Assembly (NCBI RefSeq): GCF_014203895.1
Contig: NZ_JACHJY010000001.1
Coordinates: 930,001-994,000, forward strand
DNA length: 64,000 nucleotides
Reading direction: 5' to 3'
Source: Streptomyces nymphaeiformis
GTDB taxonomy: Bacteria > Actinomycetota > Actinomycetes > Streptomycetales > Streptomycetaceae
A program made the translations under genes and the position numbers. The notes beneath the pieces are model-generated. The model did no database searches. It was not told where the DNA came from and worked only from the letters and a program-made list of their open reading frames with translations. Within the stretch, counting starts at the first letter, position 1; each line of letters begins with the position of its first letter. Below, in pieces: positions 41,300-48,647 of this stretch.

Positions 41300-42241
41300 A
41301 TGGGACTCACCATCGGCGTCGACATCGGCGGCACGAAGATCGCGGCCGGCGTGGTCGACGAGGAGGGCAACATCCTCGACACCCACACCGTGCCCACCCC
41401 GCCGACCCCCGAGGGCATCGTCGACGCCATCTGCGCCGCGGTCTCCGAGGCGGGCAAGGGGTACCAGATCGAGGCCGTCGGCATCGGAGCCGCGGGCTAC
41501 GTCGACGACAAGCGCGCCACCGTCCTCTTCGCGCCGAACATCGACTGGCGGCACGAGCCGCTGAAGGACAAGGTCGAGCAGCGGGTCGGCCTGCCGGTCG
41601 TCGTCGAGAACGACGCCAACGCCGCGGCCTGGGGCGAGTACCGCTTCGGCGCCGGTCAGGGCCACGAGGACGTCATCTGCATCACCCTCGGCACCGGCCT
41701 CGGCGGCGGCATCATCATCGGCAACAAGCTGCGCCGCGGACGCTTCGGCGTGGCCGCCGAGTTCGGCCACATCCGGGTCGTCCCGGACGGTCTGCTGTGC
41801 GGCTGCGGCAGCCAGGGCTGCTGGGAGCAGTACGCCTCCGGGCGCGCGCTCGTCCGGTACGCCAAGCAGCGCGCCAACGCCACCCCGGAGCGCGCGGAGC
41901 TCCTCCTCGGCCTCGGCGACGGCACCCCGCAGGGCATCGAGGGCAAGCACGTCAGCCAGGCCGCCCGCGCGGGCGACCCGGTGGCCGTCGACTCCTTCCG
42001 CGAGCTGGCCCGCTGGGCGGGCGCCGGCCTCGCCGACCTGGCCTCGCTCTTCGACCCCTCGGCGTTCATCGTCGGCGGCGGCGTCTCGGACGAGGGCGAC
42101 CTCGTCCTCGACCCGATCCGCAAGTCCTTCCGCCGCTGGCTGATCGGCGGCCAGTGGCGCCCGCACGCGCAGGTCCTCGCGGCCCAGCTCGGCAACAAGG
42201 CCGGCCTGGTCGGCGCCGCGGACCTCGCCCGCCAGGGCTGA
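41300..42241 (+). CDS. glkA: ROK-family glucokinase GlkA
   Basis: A 313-residue enzyme phosphorylating glucose with ATP. It has the N-terminal ATP motif IGVDIGGTKIAAGVVDE, the active-site VVENDANAAAWGEYRFGAG (catalytic Asp), the ROK signature zinc site GLLCGCGSQGCWEQYASG (His and Cys ligands) and GGGVSDEGDL. ATG at 41300 follows a GAGGGACAC ribosome-binding site. In S. coelicolor, GlkA is also central to glucose repression; this role is from the family, not visible here. Confidence 0.96.
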   Translation: MGLTIGVDIGGTKIAAGVVDEEGNILDTHTVPTPPTPEGIVDAICAAVSEAGKGYQIEAVGIGAAGYVDDKRATVLFAPNIDWRHEPLKDKVEQRVGLPVVVENDANAAAWGEYRFGAGQGHEDVICITLGTGLGGGIIIGNKLRRGRFGVAAEFGHIRVVPDGLLCGCGSQGCWEQYASGRALVRYAKQRANATPERAELLLGLGDGTPQGIEGKHVSQAARAGDPVAVDSFRELARWAGAGLADLASLFDPSAFIVGGGVSDEGDLVLDPIRKSFRRWLIGGQWRPHAQVLAAQLGNKAGLVGAADLARQG

Positions 42242-42402
42242 AGCCCCCTGTGCGCCTAAACCGGCGCCGCTCTCGCGGATGTGGTCGATCGCCGCGGGGG
42301 TTGCTCAATTGATGGTTGCGGCCTTCGTCGCTGCACTGTCGAACGGCGTACGCCCGTCGCGTCCCCATGGACCCGGCGGGCGGTCGTCGTATGTTGGCCG
42401 TC

Positions 42403-43149
42403 ATGGCGATCAGTGAGCTGCCCAACTCCCGCACCGAGAGCGACGGTTCGGCCGTCCTCCGGGTCCTGAGCTACAACGTCCGCTCGATGCGCGACGACGA
42501 GGACGCCCTCGCCCGGGTGATCCGCGCCTGCGCCCCGGACCTCGTCTTCGTCCAGGAGGCGCCCCGCTTCTTCCGCTGGCGCAAACACGCGGCCCGGCTC
42601 GCGGCCAAGAGCGAGCTCGTCATCCTGAGCGGCGGCGCCACCGCGGCCGGACCGATGCTGCTCTGCTCCCTGCGGGCCACCGTGGAGCGGACCGAGGACG
42701 TCCTGCTGCCGCTCACACCGGGCCTGCACCGGCGCGGCCTCGCGACCGCCGTCGTCCGCTTCGCCGGGGCCCGGCTCGGGGTGGTCAGCTGCCATCTGAG
42801 CCTGCGGAAGGACGAGCGGTACGCCCAGGCAGGGATGGTCCTCGACCGGGTCGCCGCCCTCGGCACCCCGCACGCCCTCGTCGCCGGCGACCTGAACGAA
42901 CGCCCCGGGGGCCCCGCCTTCACCCGCCTCACGAAGGAGCTCCGGGACGGCTGGGCGGTCAGCCCCTGGGGCGGCGAGCACACCTCGACGCCCACCGACC
43001 CGCACCAGCGCATCGACGCGATCCTGGCGACCCCGGGCGTCGAGTTCCTCGGCTGCGGGGTCCCGACGGACCTCGACCCGGCCGACCTGCGGGCCGCCAC
43101 GGATCACCTGCCGGTGCTCGCGGCGGTCCGGGTGCCGGCCGCGCCCTGA
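42403..43149 (+). CDS. Endonuclease/exonuclease/phosphatase-fold hydrolase
   Basis: A 248-residue protein with EEP superfamily motifs: LRVLSYNVRSMRDD, LVFVQEAPRF (metal-binding Glu), VVSCHLSL, VAGDLNERPGG (catalytic Asp/Asn) and ATDHLPVLAAVRV (Asp-His). It probably cleaves a phosphodiester or phosphate ester, possibly in nucleic acid. The ATG at 42403 is preferred because TATGTT lies 8 bases upstream as a possible -10, suggesting a leaderless message; ATG 42367 is an alternative. The last codons are duplicated about 130 bases downstream. Confidence 0.85.
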   Translation: MAISELPNSRTESDGSAVLRVLSYNVRSMRDDEDALARVIRACAPDLVFVQEAPRFFRWRKHAARLAAKSELVILSGGATAAGPMLLCSLRATVERTEDVLLPLTPGLHRRGLATAVVRFAGARLGVVSCHLSLRKDERYAQAGMVLDRVAALGTPHALVAGDLNERPGGPAFTRLTKELRDGWAVSPWGGEHTSTPTDPHQRIDAILATPGVEFLGCGVPTDLDPADLRAATDHLPVLAAVRVPAAP

Positions 43150-43265
43150 CGGCGGCCGGAGGCCGGCGCAGCCGTCCGAAGCCCGGGAGGCGCCCCGGCG
43201 CCGAGCGGTGCGAGGGCGGCGTCGGGAGGAGGAGCCCGCCTGCCGGTGCTCGCGGCGGTCCGGGT
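43107..43265 (+). repeat. 27-bp direct repeat duplicating the EEP gene end
   Basis: Bases 43107-43133 (encoding LPVLAAVRV) are repeated exactly at 43239-43265. The second copy is followed by CCCGCGGGCTGA and is in a frame that would also read LPVLAAVRVPAG then stop. The intervening 105 bases look non-coding. Confidence 0.85.
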
Positions 43266-43284
43266 CCCCGCGGGCTGAGGCCCG

Positions 43285-43926
43285 CTACACGACCGCCCCG
43301 CGCCCCGGGTCGTCGAAGCCGTCGTCATCGTCGTCGTCGTGCTTCATGCGGGCCACCAGGGTCGCGAAGCCGCCCAGGAAGCCGCCCACGCAGAGGGTCG
43401 TCAGCCACCAGGTCATGTCCCACTGGAGCAGGACGGCGACCAGCATGAGGACCGGGCCGCCGACGACCGCGAGCCAGGCGAACTTGGTCGTGGTGTCCGC
43501 CTCGGGCAGCGGCGGCGGCTCCGGCGGGACGAAGTGCCCCTCGTCGGCGCCGCCCGCCGCGTCGTCCGGCTCGGCCGGCGAGTAGTCCCGGGGGCCACCC
43601 GCCCGCACCCCGGGCGCGAACACGATCGAGCTGCCGAGCGCGGGCCGCTCGGGGCCCGCCTCCGGGTCCTCGTCCGCATCGTCCTCGGGCTCCACCGGCT
43701 TCGGCCTCGGCTTCCAGGCCGTGCCCTTCACCGGCCGGATCTCCTGGGCGGGCCCGTCCTCGTCCTCCTCGGGCTCGGGCAGCGGCAGGTTCTCGACGGG
43801 CCGGTACGGCTTCGTCCCCGGCGGGTCCGCGGGCTCCTCGCCGTACCCGGCGACGATCGCGGCCCAGGCCGCCTCCTCGTCGATGGGCTGCGGCTCCCGC
43901 TCCGGGCCGTCCTGCTGCTCAGCCAC
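43285..43926 (-). CDS. Acidic protein with two C-terminal membrane helices, unknown function
   Basis: A 213-residue protein. Residues 1 to about 145 are hydrophilic, acidic and Pro-rich (PEPEEDEDGPAQEIRPVKG). Two hydrophobic helices follow at about 150-170 and 174-192, then a striking Asp run (KHDDDDDDGFDD). The GTG at 43926 has GGGGAG 9 bases upstream. Its start overlaps the end of the upstream esterase gene by 8 bases, so it is likely translationally coupled. No known domain recognised. Confidence 0.8.
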   Translation of the reverse strand: MAEQQDGPEREPQPIDEEAAWAAIVAGYGEEPADPPGTKPYRPVENLPLPEPEEDEDGPAQEIRPVKGTAWKPRPKPVEPEDDADEDPEAGPERPALGSSIVFAPGVRAGGPRDYSPAEPDDAAGGADEGHFVPPEPPPLPEADTTTKFAWLAVVGGPVLMLVAVLLQWDMTWWLTTLCVGGFLGGFATLVARMKHDDDDDDGFDDPGRGAVV

Positions 43927-44701
43927 CGCTCCTGCTCCCCTTCCCGTCGACCAGATCCGGGGCCAGACGCTCGACGAAGGCCAGGCTCTCGTCGAAGATC
44001 CGCTCCGCATCATGGTCCAACGTCGCCACGTGGTAGCTCTGTTCCAGCAGGACCTCCTTGACGTCCGTCGAGGAGATCCGGGAGAGGATCCGGGCCGAGT
44101 CGACGGGCGGCACGACGTGGTCCTGGGGGCTGTGGAGCAGTACCACCGGCTGGGTGACCTGCGGGAGCTGCGCGTCCACCGTCCGGAAGAAGCGGCGCAG
44201 GGAGTGCGCGGCGTGCAGCGGCACCCGGTCGTAGCCGACCTCGGCCACGCCCTCCTTGGCGATGTCGCTGGCGATGCCCTTCGTGGACGGGACCAGGTGG
44301 CGGGCGACGGGCAGCGCGTACGCGGCGAGGCCGTGCACCTTGTTCCCCGGGTTGACCAGGACGATGCCCCGGATCGCGTCGCCGTGCTGGGCGGCGAGAC
44401 GCAGCGTGAGGGCCCCGCCCATGGAGAGGCCGAAGACGAAGACGGTCCGGCACCGCTCCAGGAGCTCGCGCAGGGCGCGGTCCACCTCCGCGTACCAGTC
44501 GTGCCAGGTGGTGAGCTGCATGTCCTGCCAGCGGGTGCCGTGGCCCGGCAGCAGCGGCACCGACACCGACAGGCCGCGCTCGGCCAGGTACTCGGCCCAC
44601 GGGCGCATCGACTGCGGGGAACCGGTGAATCCGTGACAGAGAAGGACGCCGACCTCTCCGCCTTCATGGCGGTACGGCTCGGCTCCGGGAAGGACCGGCA
44701 C
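43919..44701 (-). CDS. Alpha/beta hydrolase, carboxylesterase (Est30/monoacylglycerol lipase-like)
   Basis: A 260-residue hydrolase with VGVLLCHGFTGSPQSMRPWA (oxyanion HGFTG), nucleophile elbow FGLSMGGALTLR (Ser), catalytic Asp in LLHSPQDHVVPP and His in EQSYHVATLDHD. It resembles bacterial Est30-type carboxylesterases that act on short to medium acyl esters. No signal peptide. GTG start with AGGAG 7 bases upstream. Divergent from the acyltransferase gene; co-transcribed with the downstream acidic membrane protein. Confidence 0.92.
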   Translation of the reverse strand: MPVLPGAEPYRHEGGEVGVLLCHGFTGSPQSMRPWAEYLAERGLSVSVPLLPGHGTRWQDMQLTTWHDWYAEVDRALRELLERCRTVFVFGLSMGGALTLRLAAQHGDAIRGIVLVNPGNKVHGLAAYALPVARHLVPSTKGIASDIAKEGVAEVGYDRVPLHAAHSLRRFFRTVDAQLPQVTQPVVLLHSPQDHVVPPVDSARILSRISSTDVKEVLLEQSYHVATLDHDAERIFDESLAFVERLAPDLVDGKGSRSGG

Positions 44702-44874
44702 CGGGGTCTCCTGTTCGGTTGCGACTCCGGCGTCTGCGGGTGCGCCGGAGCGACGGAAGATGGGGAAGGACCTTCACGGTACGCGACCGGACCGACACCG
44801 ACCAGGGCCGTAGCGGGGGCCGTGCGTCGGTACGGGATAAAGTCGGGGCGACGGCACACGGAAGGCATGGCGAG

Positions 44875-45621
44875 TTGATCTACGGCGCAATGAAGTTCTC
44901 CATCGGAGGGTCCCTGAAGCTCGCCTTCCGGCCCTGGGTGGAGGGGCTGGAGAACATCCCCGCCGAGGGCCCCGCGATCCTCGCGAGCAACCACCTGTCC
45001 TTCTCGGACTCCTTCTTCCTGCCCGCCGTCCTGGACCGCAAGGTCACCTTCATCGCCAAGGCCGAGTACTTCACCACCCCCGGTGTGAAGGGCAAGCTCA
45101 CCGCCGCCTTCTTCAAGGGCGTCGGCCAGCTCCCGGTGGACCGTTCGGGTGCCCGCGGCGCGGGCGAGGCCGCCATCAAGGCCGGCATCGAGGTCATCGA
45201 GGGCGGCGGCCTCTTCGGCATCTACCCCGAGGGCACCCGCTCGCCCGACGGCCGCCTCTACCGGGGCAAGCCCGGCGGTCTGGCGCGCGTCGCCCTGGCC
45301 ACCGGCGCGCCCGTGATCCCGGTCGCCATGATCGACACGGAGAAGATCCAGCCGCCCGGCAAGGTCGTCCCCAAGCTGATGCGCCCGGGGATCAAGATCG
45401 GCAAGCCGCTGGACTTCACCCGCTACCAGGGCATGGAGGGGGACCGCTTCATCCTCCGCTCGGTGACCGACGAGGTCATGTACGAGATCATGAAGCTGTC
45501 CGGCCAGGAGTACGTCGACATCTACGCGACCGCCGCCAAGCGGCAGATCGCGGAGGCGGAGAAGGCGGCCAAGGAGGCCGTCAAGGCCGAGATCGCCGCT
45601 CGGGAAGAGTCCGGCGCTTAA
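44875..45621 (+). CDS. plsC: 1-acyl-sn-glycerol-3-phosphate acyltransferase family protein (PlsC-like)
   Basis: A 248-residue acyltransferase with the HX4D catalytic motif in ASNHLSFSDSFFLP, the FKGVGQLPVDRSG segment, the substrate motif GIYPEGTRSPDG and GAPVIPVAMI. It transfers acyl groups to lysophosphatidate or a similar acceptor at the membrane. The start is read as TTG 44875 because GGAAGG lies about 9 bases upstream; ATG 44890 has no ribosome-binding site. The Lys/Ala/Glu-rich C-terminal helix is an actinobacterial addition. It lies 21 bases before macS. Confidence 0.9.
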   Translation: MIYGAMKFSIGGSLKLAFRPWVEGLENIPAEGPAILASNHLSFSDSFFLPAVLDRKVTFIAKAEYFTTPGVKGKLTAAFFKGVGQLPVDRSGARGAGEAAIKAGIEVIEGGGLFGIYPEGTRSPDGRLYRGKPGGLARVALATGAPVIPVAMIDTEKIQPPGKVVPKLMRPGIKIGKPLDFTRYQGMEGDRFILRSVTDEVMYEIMKLSGQEYVDIYATAAKRQIAEAEKAAKEAVKAEIAAREESGA

Positions 45622-45642
45622 GTCCCCGCGAGGGGGTCCGGG

Positions 45643-46866
45643 GTGGGGGAGATGGCCAAGCGCGAGCGTGTCGTGCGCATGTCGGTCGAGCAGCCGCTGT
45701 GGCGGGCGCTGACCGGCTACCGCGTCCTGACCATGGTCTACGCGGTCCTGCTGTACTACGCCTTCAACCGGGGCGGGTACGAGCGGCCCTGGATCGCGAT
45801 CGGCTATCTGGCGGTGCTGTGCTGCTGGACGCTCGCCACCCTCCCCAAGGTGGCGAACGCGGCCAGCTGCACCAAGGGCTTCCTCGTCGCCGACCTCGCC
45901 GTCGCCCTCGTCGGCATCCTCCTCACCCCGCTCGCCGACGCCCAGGCCCAGTCGATCGACGGCCCCACCCTGCCGTCGATATGGACCGCGGGATCCGTCC
46001 TCGCGTACGCCATCAAGGGCGGCTGGCGCTGGGCCGGAGTCGCCTCCTCCCTGGTCGCCGTCGCCAACATCGTCGAGCGCGGCCACCCCAGCCGGGACAC
46101 CTTCCACAACGTGCTCCTCGTCTGGGTCGCCTCCATCGCCATCGGCTACGTCGTCGAGGTCGCCCGCGCCTCCGAGCGCACCCTCGCCCGCGCCCTGGAG
46201 ATCGAGGCCGCGACCCGGGAGCGGGAGCGGCTCGCCCGGGACATCCACGACAGCGTCCTCCAGGTCCTCGCGATGGTGCAGCGGCGCGGCACGGCCCTCG
46301 GGGGCGAGGCCGCCGAACTCGGCCGGATGGCGGGGGAGCAGGAGGTCGCCCTGCGCACCCTCGTCGCGGGCGGGCTCACCCGACCCAGCCTTGTCTCCGA
46401 GGACGAGTCCGAGGGCGCCGTCGTCCGGGTCGTCGAGGTGGACGACGAAGCCGACGCGGACGGCCCCACCGACCTCCGGGTCCTGCTCGCCCCGCGCGCC
46501 GGGTCCCGGGTGACGCTCTCCGAGCCGGGCGCCCCGGTCCTGCTGCCGTCGCCCGCGGCCCGCGAGCTGGCCGCCGCCGTCGGCGCCGCCCTGGACAACG
46601 TCCGGGTGCACGCCGGGGAGGACGCGCACGCGTGGATCCTGATCGAGGACTGGCCGGACGAGGTGATCGTCACCGTCCGGGACGACGGCCCAGGCATCCC
46701 GGAGGGTCGCCTCGCGCAGGCGGAGGGCGAGGGCCGGATGGGCGTCGCCCTGTCCATCCGGGGCAGACTGCGGGATCTGGGCGGCACGGCCGAGCTGATC
46801 TCGGTCCCGGGGCAGGGCACGGAAGTCGAGTTGAAGGTTCCACGGGGGAAGGCAGGGGAGAAGTGA
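45643..46866 (+). CDS. macS: Sensor histidine kinase MacS
   Basis: A 407-residue membrane kinase. Residues about 25-165 have five or six hydrophobic segments (DUF5931-type sensor). The phosphotransfer box is RLARDIHDSVLQVLAMVQRRG with His202, and the HATPase_c domain has AALDNVRVHAG, DDGPGIPEG and GEGRMGVALSIRGR. It pairs with the response regulator whose start overlaps its stop. In S. coelicolor the MacRS pair at this locus, next to an acyltransferase and an LDH-like gene, governs morphological development through membrane-protein genes. GTG 45643 is preferred on ribosome-binding-site spacing (GAGGGGG). Confidence 0.9.
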   Translation: MGEMAKRERVVRMSVEQPLWRALTGYRVLTMVYAVLLYYAFNRGGYERPWIAIGYLAVLCCWTLATLPKVANAASCTKGFLVADLAVALVGILLTPLADAQAQSIDGPTLPSIWTAGSVLAYAIKGGWRWAGVASSLVAVANIVERGHPSRDTFHNVLLVWVASIAIGYVVEVARASERTLARALEIEAATRERERLARDIHDSVLQVLAMVQRRGTALGGEAAELGRMAGEQEVALRTLVAGGLTRPSLVSEDESEGAVVRVVEVDDEADADGPTDLRVLLAPRAGSRVTLSEPGAPVLLPSPAARELAAAVGAALDNVRVHAGEDAHAWILIEDWPDEVIVTVRDDGPGIPEGRLAQAEGEGRMGVALSIRGRLRDLGGTAELISVPGQGTEVELKVPRGKAGEK

Positions 46867-47534
46867 GCGAGCAGCGGATCAAGGTGATGGTCGTCGACGA
46901 CCATCCGATGTGGCGGGACGCGGTCGCCCGCGACCTCGCCGAGGCGGGCTTCGACGTGGTCGCCACCGCCGGTGACGGGGAGCAGGCCGTGCGCCGCGCC
47001 GGCGCGGCCGCCCCGGACGTCCTCGTCCTGGACCTGAACCTGCCGGTCAAGCCGGGCGTCCAGGTCTGCAAGGAGCTCGTCGGCGGCCGCCCCGAGCTGC
47101 GGGTCCTCGTGCTCTCGGCGAGCGGCGAGCACGCGGACGTCCTGGAGGCGGTCAAGTCCGGCGCCACCGGCTACCTCCTCAAGTCGGCCAGCACGGAGGA
47201 GCTGATCGACGCGGTCCGCCGGACGGCCGTCGGCGACCCCGTCTTCACGCCGGGCCTGGCCGGCCTCGTCCTCGGCGAGTACCGCAGGCTGGCCTCCGAG
47301 CCCGCCCCGGCCGCCGGCGCCGACGAGCCGAAGGCCCCGCAGCTGACCGAACGCGAGACCGAGGTCCTGCGGCTCGTCGCCAAGGGGCTCAGCTACAAGC
47401 AGATCGCCGAGCGCCTCGTCATCTCGCACCGCACGGTGCAGAACCACGTCCAGAACACCCTGGGCAAGCTCCAGCTGCACAACCGGGTGGAACTCGTCCG
47501 GTACGCCATCGAGCGGGGCCTCGACGACGCCTGA
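46863..47534 (+). CDS. macR: LuxR-family response regulator MacR
   Basis: A 223-residue regulator with receiver domain (VVDDHPMWRDAV; phospho-Asp57 in VLVLDLNLPVKPG; Lys in GYLLKSASTEEL) and a C-terminal GerE helix-turn-helix (LTERETEVLRLVAKGLSYKQIAERLVISHRTVQNHVQN). The GTG overlaps the macS stop. It is the cognate regulator of MacS. The symbol follows the S. coelicolor orthologue recognised from sequence and context. Confidence 0.9.
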   Translation: MSEQRIKVMVVDDHPMWRDAVARDLAEAGFDVVATAGDGEQAVRRAGAAAPDVLVLDLNLPVKPGVQVCKELVGGRPELRVLVLSASGEHADVLEAVKSGATGYLLKSASTEELIDAVRRTAVGDPVFTPGLAGLVLGEYRRLASEPAPAAGADEPKAPQLTERETEVLRLVAKGLSYKQIAERLVISHRTVQNHVQNTLGKLQLHNRVELVRYAIERGLDDA

Positions 47535-47560
47535 GGCGGCCGGGGCGCCCGAAGGGCCGT

Positions 47561-47610
47561 ATCTGCGCGATGTGCGCGATATTCCCGCGTATCACGCATA
47601 TCGTGCAGAT
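47561..47610. promoter_or_regulatory. Four-half-site palindrome upstream of the lactate dehydrogenase gene
   Basis: Two direct TGCGCGAT units (47564-47571, 47573-47580) face two inverted units ATCACGCA (47591-47598) and ATCGTGCA (47600-47607), symmetric about 47585.5 with 9-base phasing. Outer flanks ATC/GAT continue the symmetry. It looks like a cooperative operator for a dimeric repressor. The RNA could also fold as a hairpin with G-U pairs. Confidence 0.65.
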
Positions 47611-47648
47611 CGACCAAGTGTGGCGCATCGTGACGGTGAGGGGACCTC

Positions 47649-48647
47649 GTGGAAATCCTGGCATTCGGCGTGCAGGCGGACGAGAAGCCCCTCCTGGAGA
47701 AGGCCTTCGCCGGCCATCACGACGTCCGCTGCCTGGGCGTCTTCCTCAGCGAGGACACCGCTCCCATCGCCGCCGGCTACGAGATCATCTCCACCAGCGT
47801 CAACGCCGACCTGAACAACCGGGTCCTGCAGACCCTCGCGGCCGGCGGGACCCAGATGATCGCCCAGCGCTCCACGGGCTTCAACAACATCGACCTGGAC
47901 GTCGCCGAGCGCCTCGGCCTCACCGTCGCCCGGGTCTCGTCCTACTCGCCGTACTCCGTCGCCGAGTTCGCCTGGACCCTGGCCCTGGCCGTCAACCGCC
48001 GGATCGTCCGCGCCTCCAACCGGACCCGCGACTTCGACTTCCGGCTCGACGGACTGATGGGCCGTGACCTGCGGGGCCGTACCGTCGGCGTCCTCGGCAC
48101 CGGCAAGATCGGCGAGGCCTTCACCCGGATCGCCCACGGCTTCGGCATGGAGCTCCTCGGCTGGGACGTCGCCGAGAACCCCGCCTGCCTGGAGCTCGGC
48201 ATGACGTACGTCGACAAGGAGCGGCTCTTCGCCGAGGCCGACCTCGTCAGCCTCCACGTCCCGCTCATGGAGGCCACCCGCCACGTCGTGGACGCCGCCG
48301 CCCTCAAGGCCATGAAGGACGACGCCATCCTGGTGAACTCCAGCCGCGGCGGACTCGTCGACACCGAGGCCCTGGTCGCCGAGCTCCGGGCCGGCCGCTT
48401 CACCGGCGTCGGCCTCGACGTGTACGAGGCGGAGGCCGGGCTGTTCTTCCTCGACAAGTCCCTCGCGGGCATCGAGGACGACACCCTGGCCCGCCTCGTC
48501 ACCTTCCCGAACGTGGTGGTCACCTCGCACCAGGCGTACTACACGCTGGACGCGGTCGGCCAGATCATCGACACGACGGTCCAGAACGTCCTCAACCACG
48601 TCGGGCGCCGACGCGACGAGAACGTCCTGGTACCGAGGATCGGCTAG
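47649..48647 (+). CDS. D-2-hydroxyacid dehydrogenase (fermentative D-lactate dehydrogenase-like)
   Basis: A 332-residue NAD-dependent enzyme of the LdhA type. Motifs: AQRSTGFNNIDLDVAERLG, the Rossmann loop VGVLGTGKIGEAFTRIAHGFGM, the catalytic Arg in LVNSSRGGLVDTEAL, Glu in GLDVYEAEAGLFFLD and the His in VVTSHQAYYT. It would reduce pyruvate to D-lactate. GTG start with GAGGGGA upstream. The unusual four-part palindrome upstream suggests strong specific control. It converges on trpEG with a 4-base overlap of ends. Confidence 0.92.
   Translation: MEILAFGVQADEKPLLEKAFAGHHDVRCLGVFLSEDTAPIAAGYEIISTSVNADLNNRVLQTLAAGGTQMIAQRSTGFNNIDLDVAERLGLTVARVSSYSPYSVAEFAWTLALAVNRRIVRASNRTRDFDFRLDGLMGRDLRGRTVGVLGTGKIGEAFTRIAHGFGMELLGWDVAENPACLELGMTYVDKERLFAEADLVSLHVPLMEATRHVVDAAALKAMKDDAILVNSSRGGLVDTEALVAELRAGRFTGVGLDVYEAEAGLFFLDKSLAGIEDDTLARLVTFPNVVVTSHQAYYTLDAVGQIIDTTVQNVLNHVGRRRDENVLVPRIG

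Noticed and set aside
47570..48067. An ATG-started frame MCAIFPRITHIVQ... over the palindrome before the lactate dehydrogenase
   Set aside because: It runs out of frame into the dehydrogenase gene, has no ribosome-binding site, and its composition becomes shadow-like after about 25 codons.
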